Of a DNA stretch of 12,229 bases, positions 1-6,778 are shown piece after piece. The DNA is from CAYVBE01 sp964448935 (GTDB lineage: Bacteria > Planctomycetota > Brocadiia > SM23-32). The notes under the pieces were generated by a model that was given only the letters and a program-made list of their open reading frames with translations, had not been told where the DNA came from and searched no databases. The stretch is taken from assembly GCA_964448935.1 (NCBI GenBank), contig CAYVBE010000128.1, forward strand, positions 1 through 12,229. The letters are read 5' to 3'. Each line of letters starts with the position of its first letter. The stretch's first letter is position 1. A program made the position numbers and the translations under genes.

Positions 1-210
1 AGCTGGATTGAAACTTGCCATGAGCATCACGAATGTGGATACTGTAGTCATAAGCTGGCCTCCCCTTTGGTCATTTTGGGTAAGTTAATCTACCCAAAAC
101 GGGAGCTGGCTTTCCTCTTTTTGTCGAAAGTCGAGGTTAGTGTGGCCACATCCGGTATGGGGGAGGGAGGGCGCGAGGGCAAGGGCTGGTCGGCGTGATC
201 GGCGTGCGGG
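1..210. other. AT-richer edge region without a convincing gene
   Basis: The first 120 bases are about 46% G+C by hand count, clearly lower than the flanking genes. The stretch lies downstream of the last gene of the minus-strand run. It contains a perfect 9-bp dyad (74-99), a 10-bp palindrome TGTGGCCACA (141-150) and three copies of AGCTGG (1, 54 and 104), the last two followed by similar pyrimidine-rich sequence. The plus frame starting at base 1 is open to a TGA at 196-198 (65 codons), but its third-position GC is low and the product resembles nothing I know. It could be the edge of a transferred or intergenic segment that continues beyond the window. Confidence 0.4.
74..99. repeat. Perfect 9-bp inverted repeat
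   Basis: TTTTGGGTA (74-82) and TACCCAAAA (91-99) are exact inverted copies separated by an 8-base AT-rich centre. The T-run lies on the 5' arm and the A-run on the 3' arm on both strands, the opposite of an intrinsic terminator. A protein-binding dyad or the end of a mobile or repeated element is therefore more likely than a stop signal for the deoxyribosyltransferase transcript. The role is unknown. Confidence 0.55.
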
Positions 211-669
211 TCACTTCCCGGCACGTTTGAGGGCAGCCACGATCTTGCCGGCCAGGTCGCGTGCCAGGCGCTCGGTATTCTCGGCGAAGGACATTTCGCG
301 CAGCAGCTCCGTGCAGGCGCCTGCGACCACCAGGTTCACGCCCCGGTCCTGGCTCTCGCGGTAGTCGGTCCGGACGCCGATGATGGGAATGCCGCGTTCG
401 TAGGCGATGCCCATCTCCAGCGCCGTGCCGCTGTCCACGTCGGCGCCGTCCAGGATGGCCACCACGGCGTCGGCATCGCGCAGTTGCTCGATGCAGGCGG
501 TGAAAATGCGGGGGAAGTCACGGGGGTCGTTGAACGATTCGTCGAACTTGAAATCCTGCGGCAGGACGATCTCGACGCCTCTGATCAGCTCCGTCAGCCG
601 GCGGGCGAGGGCGCGGTTCCACCGGCGTTCGGCTTCGGTAAACAGCGGACCGGACAGGTATATCCTCAC
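211..669 (-). CDS. Nucleoside 2-deoxyribosyltransferase family protein
   Basis: A 152-aa cytoplasmic enzyme, the usual size for the nucleoside 2-deoxyribosyltransferase family. Family members transfer or hydrolyse the 2-deoxyribosyl group of nucleosides or nucleotides through a covalent glutamate intermediate. Visible features are the N-terminal SGPLF loop (residues 6-10), an alternating hydrophobic strand with D75 and D78, and the signature DSGTALEMGIAYERG (79-93). In that signature E85 fits the catalytic glutamate. A helix-rich tail follows. The start is GTG at 667-669, one base after the nnrE TGA. A purine-rich GGAAGGGGG at the nnrE end serves as ribosome binding site, so translation is probably coupled. 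It is the last gene of the minus-strand run. The base or nucleotide specificity cannot be read from the sequence. A DNPH1-like nucleotide N-hydrolase activity is an alternative. Confidence 0.85.
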   Translation of the reverse strand: MRIYLSGPLFTEAERRWNRALARRLTELIRGVEIVLPQDFKFDESFNDPRDFPRIFTACIEQLRDADAVVAILDGADVDSGTALEMGIAYERGIPIIGVRTDYRESQDRGVNLVVAGACTELLREMSFAENTERLARDLAGKIVAALKRAGK

Positions 670-670
670 C

Positions 671-1393
671 TCAGCCCCCTTCCGAGTGCCACTGCTGGGT
701 ATTGCGCTCGATGAGGACGCGGGGGATGCTGATCTCGGCCACCTCCAGACGCCCCGTGTAGGGGGCGGCCTCCGGTCTGAGGAGGCCCTGCTTGGGCAGC
801 CCGAAGGTCACCGTCCGCTCCGCCCGCACCGCCACGCCCAGGGGCAGCCCTGTGTCGCAGTCCAGCCCGGACGGCACGTCCACCGCGAGCGTGGGCGCGT
901 CCATGCGGTTCACGGCGCGGATGGCCGCGTCGAACGGTTCCCTCACCTCCCCGCTGATGCCGGTGCCCAGCAGCGCGTCCACGATCAGGTTGGCGCCCGC
1001 CTTTTCTTCCAGCGCGCTCCGAATCTCCGGGGGCGCTCCGAGTTCGACCGTTGAGACGTCCATGTTGCGCAGGATTCTGAGGTTGATCGCCGGATCGCCG
1101 GCGCCATCGAGCACGTCCGCGACGGTGCCCAGCAGCAGCACCGCCCCGCGCACGCCCCGGTTCACCAGGTGTCGGGCCACCACGAATCCGTCGCCGCCGT
1201 TGTTGCCCCTGCCGCACAGGACCACGACCTCGGGCTCTTCGGCGTCCCCGAGCATATCGAGGGCAGTTTGCGCGCAGGCGCGGCCGGCGTTCTCCATCAG
1301 CAGGATGCCGGGTATCTCGTACTGCTCGATGGCCAGGCGGTCCAGCTCCTGCATCTGGCGCCGTGTCACGGCATAGTCGGGGTTCTCGGTCAC
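671..1393 (-). CDS. nnrE: NAD(P)H-hydrate epimerase (YjeF N-terminal domain), stand-alone
   Basis: A 240-aa cytoplasmic metabolite-repair enzyme. The family interconverts the R and S epimers of hydrated NADH and NADPH, damaged cofactors formed by heat or by GAPDH side activity, so that a dehydratase can restore them. The protein shows the family motifs in order: ME-NAG (33-37), the GRGNNGGDG nucleotide loop (61-69), VDALLGTG (138-145, with D139 at the active site), DVPSGLD (172-178) and TVTFGLPK (194-201). Length matches the epimerase domain alone. The C-terminal ADP-dependent dehydratase (NnrD) often fused to it is absent and not seen in the window. The start is GTG at 1391-1393. It overlaps the TGA of the upstream lipoprotein gene by four bases (GTGA), and the downstream deoxyribosyltransferase gene begins one base after its stop. 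Both point to a translationally coupled operon. Confidence 0.93.
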   Translation of the reverse strand: MTENPDYAVTRRQMQELDRLAIEQYEIPGILLMENAGRACAQTALDMLGDAEEPEVVVLCGRGNNGGDGFVVARHLVNRGVRGAVLLLGTVADVLDGAGDPAINLRILRNMDVSTVELGAPPEIRSALEEKAGANLIVDALLGTGISGEVREPFDAAIRAVNRMDAPTLAVDVPSGLDCDTGLPLGVAVRAERTVTFGLPKQGLLRPEAAPYTGRLEVAEISIPRVLIERNTQQWHSEGG

Positions 1394-1992
1394 GGGTTGC
1401 TCTCTCCGGTGGAAGCCTCGTTGGTTTGCGGGTCGGGCCTGATGACCAGTTCCTGGACGACGGCCTCGGCCCGCTCCAGGACGGCTGCGGCCCGTCGGCC
1501 GGCGCCGGCCGGTTCGGGTGCCTCGGGGTCGCCACCCGCAGCCTTTTTTGCCCGCTGGTAGGCGCGCAGTGCGTCCAGCAACCGCCCCCGCAGGATTGCC
1601 AGCCGCTGCAGGGCGGTGAGCAGTTCGGCCTCGCGGGTTTCGAACTCGGCAACCGTGATATCGGCCCGGTTGTGTCTCTCGGCAAGGCGGGCCAGTTCAT
1701 CGCTCAGGGGGCGGACCAGGACGTTCCAGCGCACGCGTGTGTTGAACGGCAGCCCTTCCAGCGGCTGCTCGTGCCCGCGGGCGTATCCGAGCGGCGCGTC
1801 TATCTGGAAGAACAACTCGCGGGCGGGGCGGGTGATGGTGGGCGGCGAAATGGGGTGGTGCCACTCGTAGCGGTCACTCTGCTCCGCGACCCTGAGTCTG
1901 ACCTGGTCCCGGTGGCAGCCGAAAGCCGGCAGGCAGACGGAGGCGATGACAAAAGCCCTGAGGGGCCACCAGATAGAGTCCGCCGGCTGCAT
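1390..1992 (-). CDS. Putative lipoprotein of unknown function
   Basis: A 200-aa protein that I do not recognise. It begins with a short charged and tryptophan-containing stretch, then a hydrophobic segment (residues 11-25) ending in LPAFGC. C26 would be the lipidated cysteine; A at -3 is less usual than L but acceptable. Residue +2 is H, not D, so outer-membrane sorting is possible. The mature part has a proline-rich region (49-90) followed by an E/A/L/R-rich helical, probably coiled-coil, stretch (97-150) and an A/P/E-rich tail. The ATG lies 12 bases after the pilT stop, and the TGA overlaps the nnrE GTG, so it is very likely cotranscribed with both. The position beside pilT could mean a role at the cell surface, but that is only context. 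Confidence 0.72.
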   Translation of the reverse strand: MQPADSIWWPLRAFVIASVCLPAFGCHRDQVRLRVAEQSDRYEWHHPISPPTITRPARELFFQIDAPLGYARGHEQPLEGLPFNTRVRWNVLVRPLSDELARLAERHNRADITVAEFETREAELLTALQRLAILRGRLLDALRAYQRAKKAAGGDPEAPEPAGAGRRAAAVLERAEAVVQELVIRPDPQTNEASTGESNP

Positions 1993-2004
1993 GCGGTGTT
2001 CCCG

Positions 2005-3225
2005 TTACATCACCACTTCTTCCTGCAGGTCAATCTTGGACAGGTCCATCTTCTGGATGGCTTTGCCGTAGCCGTGCCGGCGGAGCCGATCAATCATGTC
2101 CGGACGGAAGAAGGACTGCTTGACCGCCTGCTCCGGCGTTATATCCCGGTTTTCGACCTGGCCGAGCAGGTAGCTGTTGACCCGATCGTTCATATCCTGT
2201 TTTTCGACCGAGTTCTCGTAGGCCTCGTCCAGGGTGACAAAACCGTCGGACACGAGCTCCATCAGCGACTCGTTCATCGTGCACATGCCGTACTTCTTGC
2301 CGGTCTGGATGACCGACGGCAACTGGTAGGTCTTCCGTTCCCGGATCAGGTTCTCGACGGCGCTGTGGACCACCAGGATCTCGAAGGCTGCGATCCTTCC
2401 CCGTTGCTTGCGGCGACAGAGCGTCTGGGCAATGACGGCTTTGAGTGTGCCGGACAGCATGGTACGGATCTGCTCCTGCCGGTCCGGAGGGAACTGGTCA
2501 ATAATCCGGTCCACGGTGCTGGTGGCGGTGGTGGTGTGGACGGTGGAGAGGACAAGGTGGCCGGTCTCGGCGGCGGTAATGGCCAGGGCCGTGGTCTCCA
2601 GGTCACGCATCTCACCGACCAGGATGATGTCCGGGTCTTCACGGAACGCCGCGCGCAACGCCCGTTTGAAACTCTCCGTGTGCCTGCCCACCTCGCGATG
2701 GCTGAAGATGCAGTTAATGCTCTCATGCACGAACTCCACCGGGTCCTCGATGGTGACCACGTGGTCGCGCCGGTTCTGGTTGGCGTGGTGCAGCAGGGCG
2801 GCCAGCGTGGTGCTCTTGCCGCAGCCGGTGGGGCCGGTGCAGAGGATGATGCCCTTGGGCAGCATTACCAGGTCAATCACCTCCTGCGGCAGGGCCAGGT
2901 CGTCCACGGTCATGATGTCGAAGGGGATAAGACGTTGCGCCATGGCCGGGCCGTTCAGGTCCATGTAGCAGTTGGTTCGGAAACGGGCCACGTCCTTCAT
3001 CTGGTAGGCAAAGTCGGTATCGTGTATGGCTTCGTACTCGCGCTGGTTCCGCTCGGGCATGATCTCGCGAATCAGCGACATAACCTGATCCTCGGAGAGG
3101 GGGGGAAGCTTCATCTTCTGCAGTTGACCGTCTATGCGGACGATCGGAGGGCTGCCCGTCACGATGTGGAGGTCACTCCCGCCATTCTTCACCAGGAAGT
3201 TCAGAAACTTATCCACTTGTGGCAT
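2005..3225 (-). CDS. pilT: Twitching motility / type IV pilus retraction ATPase PilT
   Basis: A 406-aa cytoplasmic secretion ATPase of the GspE/PilT family, which powers pilus disassembly as a hexamer at the inner membrane. Visible are the N-terminal PAS-like domain with GGSDLH and RIDG (15-33), the Walker A loop GPTGCGKST (131-139), the Asp box VTIEDPVEF (157-165), Walker B ILVGEMRD (201-208) and the His box around TGHLVLSTVHT (221-231). VENLIRE (290-296) is a variant of the AIRNLIRE motif that marks retraction ATPases, and PSVIQTGKKYGM (303-314) follows. It is about 60 residues longer than typical PilT, the excess being a charged C-terminal tail (345-406). The ATG at 3223-3225 has AGAAGGGG just upstream. 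In-frame codons reach to 3408 inside waaA but lack a binding site. No other pilus gene is nearby. PilU is a less likely alternative. Confidence 0.93.
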   Translation of the reverse strand: MPQVDKFLNFLVKNGGSDLHIVTGSPPIVRIDGQLQKMKLPPLSEDQVMSLIREIMPERNQREYEAIHDTDFAYQMKDVARFRTNCYMDLNGPAMAQRLIPFDIMTVDDLALPQEVIDLVMLPKGIILCTGPTGCGKSTTLAALLHHANQNRRDHVVTIEDPVEFVHESINCIFSHREVGRHTESFKRALRAAFREDPDIILVGEMRDLETTALAITAAETGHLVLSTVHTTTATSTVDRIIDQFPPDRQEQIRTMLSGTLKAVIAQTLCRRKQRGRIAAFEILVVHSAVENLIRERKTYQLPSVIQTGKKYGMCTMNESLMELVSDGFVTLDEAYENSVEKQDMNDRVNSYLLGQVENRDITPEQAVKQSFFRPDMIDRLRRHGYGKAIQKMDLSKIDLQEEVVM

Positions 3226-3270
3226 GATACGCCCCTTCTGCTGAACCGTGCGTATGATCTTTGACGCTAA

Positions 3271-3299
3271 ATGGTACCAGTATAGCGGGGTCGCGTCAA
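3271..3299 (-). promoter_or_regulatory. Possible sigma-70-type promoter for pilT
   Basis: On the minus strand, TTGACG (3294-3299) lies 17 bases from TACCAT (3271-3276), which is preceded by TG one base away, an extended -10 feature. The -35 box overlaps the waaA stop codon. The match is moderate, so pilT may simply be read through from waaA. Confidence 0.35.
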
Positions 3300-4624
3300 G
3301 CGTTGCGCGGCGCGCGCCCGCCTTTCGCCTTGTCGGGCTCGACATTCCGCAGCAGTGGTTCCAGTCGCGCCAGCGTCCGCTCCGTGGCGCCGCGGCTCTG
3401 CCGGACAAGTCGCCGGGCGGCGCGGGCCATCTGCTCCCCCCGCTCCGGCTCCCGCAGCAGCAGCTTGATCTCCTCCGAGAGCCGACGGGGATTCTGCACC
3501 ACCTTCACCGCGCCATGCCGCTCCAGCAGACGCATCTCCGGCCGGAAGTTGCCCGTGTGGGGCCCTACGAGTACAGCCGTGCCCAGCGCGGCCGGCTCCA
3601 TCATGTTCTGCCCCCCGCCCGGTGGCAGCAGGCTGCGCCCCACAAAGGCACAATCGGCCAGCGAATAGCACGTCACCAGGTCGCCGATGGTGTCCACCAG
3701 ACAGACCGCATTCTCCGGGGCGGGCTCCCCGCGTTCCTCCAACTCCGTTTTGCGGCACACGGTAAAGCCACGGTCCTCCAGGGCGGCCTGGACGCGGTCG
3801 GCACGCTCGATGTGCCGGGGGGCGATGACCAGGCGCAGCCGGCGGAATTCGATCTTCAGGTCCCTGTACGCTGCGGCCACCAGCAGCTCCTCTCCATCGT
3901 GCGTGCTGCCGGCCACAAGGACGGGTGCGTCGCCCACCAGGTTGAACATCCTCTCCAGGTGACGCGCTTGCTCCGGGTCCGCCTCGGTGGCAAGGGTGTC
4001 GTATTTCAGTGACCCGCATGTGAAAACGGTCTCCGGGTTGAGGCCCGCCGCTATGAAGCCTCGCGCGTCGTCCTCGCTCCTCGCGCAGCACAGTTGCAGG
4101 ATATCCCGCAGGTCCGGGAAAAAACGGAGAAGCGCCCGGAGCAGCCGCCGGGAGCCCTCGCCGATCCTGCCGCTCACTATGGCCACGGGAACGCCCCGCG
4201 CCCCGGCGGCCAGCAGGAAGTTGGGCCACATTTCCAACTCCACCAGCAGGATCAGGTCGGGCCGGACGCGGTCCAGCGCCCGTCCCACGCAGCAGGTGAA
4301 GTCCAGCGGCGTGTGGAATACCGTGCGGGCGGGATAGAGCGTGCGGAGTCTCTCTGCCCCGGTGTCCGTGTTCGTGGAGAAGACGATGTCCCAATCCGGT
4401 CTCCGCCGTTGGAACGCGGACACCAGACGGCCCGGAATGCCGGCCTCGCCCACGCTGGCGCAGTGTATCCACAGGCGCGGCTGCTGCGGCTCAAGGGAGG
4501 GGGCAAAGCCCACCCGCTCCACCAGTCCGGCGCGGTAGCGGCGCGCCTGCGGCAGTTTCCACAGCCAGTAGGGCAGCAGGGCGGCCCCGGCGGCCGCGTA
4601 GAGGCAGTCCAGTAGAAAGCTCAT
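3296..4624 (-). CDS. waaA: 3-deoxy-D-manno-octulosonic acid (Kdo) transferase
   Basis: A 442-aa GT30-family enzyme (also called KdtA) that adds Kdo from CMP-Kdo to lipid IVA at the cytoplasmic face of the inner membrane, starting the LPS core. Evidence: an N-terminal hydrophobic anchor (residues 4-21) followed by basic residues, IHCASVGE (53-60, with E60 in the place of the catalytic base), FSTNTDTG (82-89), VELEMWPN (128-135), GSLKYD (204-209), AGSTHDGEE (238-246) and the donor-binding GGGQNMMEPAALG (337-349). Length fits the family. The ATG at 4622-4624 is preceded by GAGGG at 5 bases. It is the first gene of the minus-strand run, with pilT starting 70 bases downstream. Its presence implies a lipid A-bearing outer membrane. 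Whether it adds one or several Kdo residues cannot be told. Confidence 0.95.
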   Translation of the reverse strand: MSFLLDCLYAAAGAALLPYWLWKLPQARRYRAGLVERVGFAPSLEPQQPRLWIHCASVGEAGIPGRLVSAFQRRRPDWDIVFSTNTDTGAERLRTLYPARTVFHTPLDFTCCVGRALDRVRPDLILLVELEMWPNFLLAAGARGVPVAIVSGRIGEGSRRLLRALLRFFPDLRDILQLCCARSEDDARGFIAAGLNPETVFTCGSLKYDTLATEADPEQARHLERMFNLVGDAPVLVAGSTHDGEELLVAAAYRDLKIEFRRLRLVIAPRHIERADRVQAALEDRGFTVCRKTELEERGEPAPENAVCLVDTIGDLVTCYSLADCAFVGRSLLPPGGGQNMMEPAALGTAVLVGPHTGNFRPEMRLLERHGAVKVVQNPRRLSEEIKLLLREPERGEQMARAARRLVRQSRGATERTLARLEPLLRNVEPDKAKGGRAPRNA

Positions 4625-4668
4625 CTTTGCCCTCGGCAGCTTATCCCGGCGCGGTGAATCAGTCGTTC

Positions 4669-4698
4669 AGCATAACCTCACACCGCTCTGCGGTTCAA
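4669..4698 (-). promoter_or_regulatory. Candidate promoter for waaA
   Basis: On the minus strand, TTGAAC (4693-4698) and TATGCT (4669-4674) are separated by 18 bases. The spacing is acceptable and each box matches consensus at four of six bases. A start about 40 bases upstream of the waaA ATG would follow. No better pair was seen in the interval. Confidence 0.4.
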
Positions 4699-4787
4699 CC
4701 GGTTTGCTGCACTGGGAGCCGCCCTTTTCAGTGAGTCATGCTGGATATGCCGGCAGGAATGCATGGGCCCGATGGACCGTCAAATGC

Positions 4788-4816
4788 TTGACATACAGTG
4801 ACCTGCGCTTTACACT
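4788..4816 (+). promoter_or_regulatory. Near-consensus sigma-70-type promoter for the Ser/Thr kinase gene
   Basis: TTGACA (4788-4793, perfect -35) is followed after exactly 17 bases by TACACT (4811-4816, five of six). Transcription would start near 4823, giving a leader of about 70 nt before the kinase ATG at 4895. The -35 box overlaps a small dyad, GTCAA-ATGC-TTGAC (4779-4792), which could be a repressor site. This start would leave almost no leader for the alternative upstream codon at 4826 and supports the ATG at 4895. Confidence 0.7.
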
Positions 4817-4894
4817 AACGCCACTTTGGCAGGCTGGTGCCCGGCGATGTGGGATTGCGGGTTCCTTTCTGACGACCGGAAGGAAGAACAGGAC

Positions 4895-6397
4895 ATGGCG
4901 ACGCCTCAAGAGAAGCGATTCGCGCGCTTGTTAATGGCCCGCAAGTTATTGACCCGGGAGAAGGTGCAGCAATGCCGGGAATTCCAGGCTAAGAAACACG
5001 AACAGGGCTCCAAAATTCCGTTGTGGGATTGCTGTGTGATTCAGAATCTGCTGCCACAGGCAGAGGCGGAGAAGCTGGAGGCTGAAGCGGGAGATATCCC
5101 GGTCGAGCGGCTTGGCGAATTCACACTGGTTCGAAAGCTCGGTGAGGGTGGCATGGGGACCGTCTACCTGGGCGTCGGCCCGGACAAGAAGCGTGCCGCT
5201 ATAAAAGTGCTGGCCCGACACCTGGGAAGTCAGCGCTCGTTGCTGACGCGATTCTTCCGCGAGGGGCAGGCATCCATTAAACTCAAACACAAAAACCTGG
5301 TGAGCGGCTATGACATCGGCGAGGAATCGGGCCATTACTTTTTTGCAATGGAGTACATTGACGGGAGGAGCCTGGGAGACGTTGTTGAGGCGGGGGGACC
5401 TCTGCCCGTGGACCGGGCGAGTGAGATCATCCTGGGGGTGTCCGAGGGTTTGGCCTACGCACATGAGAACGGCTTGATCCACCGGGATATCAAGCCGGAT
5501 AACATTATGCTGACCCGAGAGGGCGTGCCCAAGTTAGCCGACCTCGGGCTGGCGCGACAGAGGGATGGTGAGATGACGGCGTTGACCCGCACGGGTACAG
5601 CCATGGGTACACCGTATTACATGGCCCCCGAGCAGGCCCAAGATGCCAAGCGAGCGGACGAGAGGAGCGATCTTTACTCGCTCGGTGCCACATGGTACCA
5701 CGTGTTGACCGGTGCGACGCCGTTCGAGGGCGATACGTCTTTCGAAGTGTTTCAGAAGCATATGAAAGAGCCCCTGCGACCGCCCGAAGCATTGCGCAGT
5801 GGCGTGCCGCGTTCCGTGTCAATGGCCATCCAGCGACTGATGGCGAAGAAGCCGGAACAGCGTATCCAGAGCGCGCTACAACTGTGCGATGTGATCCGCA
5901 ACAAGTGTCTGGGGGCGCCCGATATCCGCAGGGATTTGGGTCTGCAGGGGGCTGAACGCGACGAGAGCCTGTGGAACATGAAAATCCAGATCGGCGGACG
6001 GGTGGAAAAACGCCGGCTGTCGCTGATGGACATCCGCAAGCGCATCAAGAAAGGGCAGATCACCAGGGATACGCCGGCCCGTCGTGTAGGCGAACGCGGA
6101 GCATACATGCCGGCAAGTTCCTTCCGCGAACTTGCAAGGGAATTTCAGAGCGACTATGCGATGTCTGCCAAGACCGTCGTGGACGAGAAGGCCCCGGAGA
6201 GCCGCCAGGAGTTGCACAACCTTGTGACCCACTTCGACGGTGCGCGCAAGTCCTATAAACGCAAAGAGAAGCTCAAGAAGATGCTGCCGTACCTGCTGAA
6301 GCTGGCCGGTGTGCTGGCGGTGGCTGGCCTGGTCTATGCTTTTCGGCAGCCTATCTGGGATGCCATTTCCGGCCTGATCGCCAGGTTCGGCGGTTGA
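4895..6397 (+). CDS. Membrane-anchored Hanks-type serine/threonine protein kinase with GYF_2-like C-terminal domain
   Basis: A 500-aa signalling kinase. An N-terminal helical region (1-70, pattern LLTREKVQQC..FQ) precedes the kinase domain. That domain has the glycine loop LGEGGMGTVY (82-91), K104 in AIKV, E123 of helix C, HRDIKPDN (196-203), DLG instead of DFG (216-218) and GTPYYMAPEQ (238-247). All catalytic residues are present, so it should be active. Residues 361-417 (MKIQIGG..., GQITRDT, MPASSF) resemble the GYF_2 fold found C-terminal to kinases in planctomycetes; this is inference. A hydrophobic segment (464-483) near the end would anchor it with the kinase in the cytoplasm and only about 17 residues outside. 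AAGGAAG (4880-4886) sits 8 bases before the ATG and decides the start. It is a single-gene unit, and its substrates are unknown. Confidence 0.93.
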   Translation: MATPQEKRFARLLMARKLLTREKVQQCREFQAKKHEQGSKIPLWDCCVIQNLLPQAEAEKLEAEAGDIPVERLGEFTLVRKLGEGGMGTVYLGVGPDKKRAAIKVLARHLGSQRSLLTRFFREGQASIKLKHKNLVSGYDIGEESGHYFFAMEYIDGRSLGDVVEAGGPLPVDRASEIILGVSEGLAYAHENGLIHRDIKPDNIMLTREGVPKLADLGLARQRDGEMTALTRTGTAMGTPYYMAPEQAQDAKRADERSDLYSLGATWYHVLTGATPFEGDTSFEVFQKHMKEPLRPPEALRSGVPRSVSMAIQRLMAKKPEQRIQSALQLCDVIRNKCLGAPDIRRDLGLQGAERDESLWNMKIQIGGRVEKRRLSLMDIRKRIKKGQITRDTPARRVGERGAYMPASSFRELAREFQSDYAMSAKTVVDEKAPESRQELHNLVTHFDGARKSYKRKEKLKKMLPYLLKLAGVLAVAGLVYAFRQPIWDAISGLIARFGG

Positions 6398-6429
6398 CGG
6401 CCGGCGGGCGGGGGAACGGCGTGGACTGA

Positions 6430-6479
6430 GTGGACGAAGGGCAGCGCCCGGAAGCCTATCCGTGTTGCCGTTCGTCCAC
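6430..6479. terminator. Imperfect 14-bp inverted repeat between convergent genes, candidate bidirectional terminator
   Basis: Arms 6430-6443 (starting GTGGACGAA) and 6466-6479 (ending TTCGTCCAC) pair at 13 of 14 positions, with one G-G mismatch (6439/6470) and a 22-base loop. The repeat lies between the kinase stop (6397) and the stop of the 87-aa gene (6489), where readthrough from both sides must end. There is no U-run after either arm, so it is not a textbook intrinsic terminator. Confidence 0.5.
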
Positions 6480-6488
6480 AGAGTTCGT

Positions 6489-6752
6489 TCAGAACATTTC
6501 GTTCACCAGTTCCGCGAGGCCTTCCAGGTCTCGTGGTTCGATCACCCGTTGCACCTTGCCCTCGTGCACGCCGGAGTTCAGCAGGGCGGTCCGGGCGCTC
6601 TTCCAGAGCTTGTTGGCTTTCTTCTCGTCCTCGCAGAGCGCGAGTTCGGAGACGATCTCGGCCAGCTTCTGGTGCATCAGGTTGTCGCGGTTGTCGTAAT
6701 AGCGCCGGACGATGCCCTTCTGGTGGGGCGTGAGCCACTGATGTTTGGCCAT
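6489..6752 (-). CDS. Conserved-looking small protein of unknown function (87 aa)
   Basis: An 87-residue soluble, charged and mostly helical protein with no signal peptide or membrane segment. It opens with KHQWLTPHQKGIVRRYYDNRD and runs through a helix with QKLAEIVSELALCEDEKKANKLW, then ends in VNEMF. I associate this N-terminal pattern with small planctomycete proteins of unknown function, but I cannot name a domain. The ATG at 6750-6752 follows AAAGGCAG at a suitable distance. It starts 26 bases after the sulfatase stop on the same strand, so it is probably the third gene of the FKBP-sulfatase unit. No catalytic residues are evident. The helix-rich, basic-and-acidic composition would suit a protein- or nucleic-acid-binding role, which is a guess. 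Confidence 0.75.
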   Translation of the reverse strand: MAKHQWLTPHQKGIVRRYYDNRDNLMHQKLAEIVSELALCEDEKKANKLWKSARTALLNSGVHEGKVQRVIEPRDLEGLAELVNEMF

Positions 6753-6778
6753 GGGGTCTGCCTTTCGGGTATGCGGGG

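Noticed and set aside
141..150. Palindrome TGTGGCCACA
   Set aside because: It is a single 10-bp palindrome downstream of a gene with no promoter nearby; palindromes of this size occur by chance.
1..198. Open plus frame from the window edge ending at TGA 196-198, Cys/His-rich at its start
   Set aside because: 65 codons open at one edge can occur by chance in AT-richer DNA. Third-position GC is low, the C-terminal part is G/E/R-rich noise, and no family is recognised. It could be revisited with more sequence to the left.
1363..3264. Plus-strand open frame of 633 codons
   Set aside because: It runs antisense to the lipoprotein gene and pilT, whose motifs are unmistakable. The GC-rich third positions of those genes keep the opposite frame open, and the translated product is low-complexity V/L/D/H-rich with no domain.
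3284..3299. TTGACG and TATACT close together upstream of pilT
   Set aside because: The two boxes are only 9 bases apart, too short for sigma-70-type recognition. The pair with 17-base spacing ending in TACCAT is reported instead.
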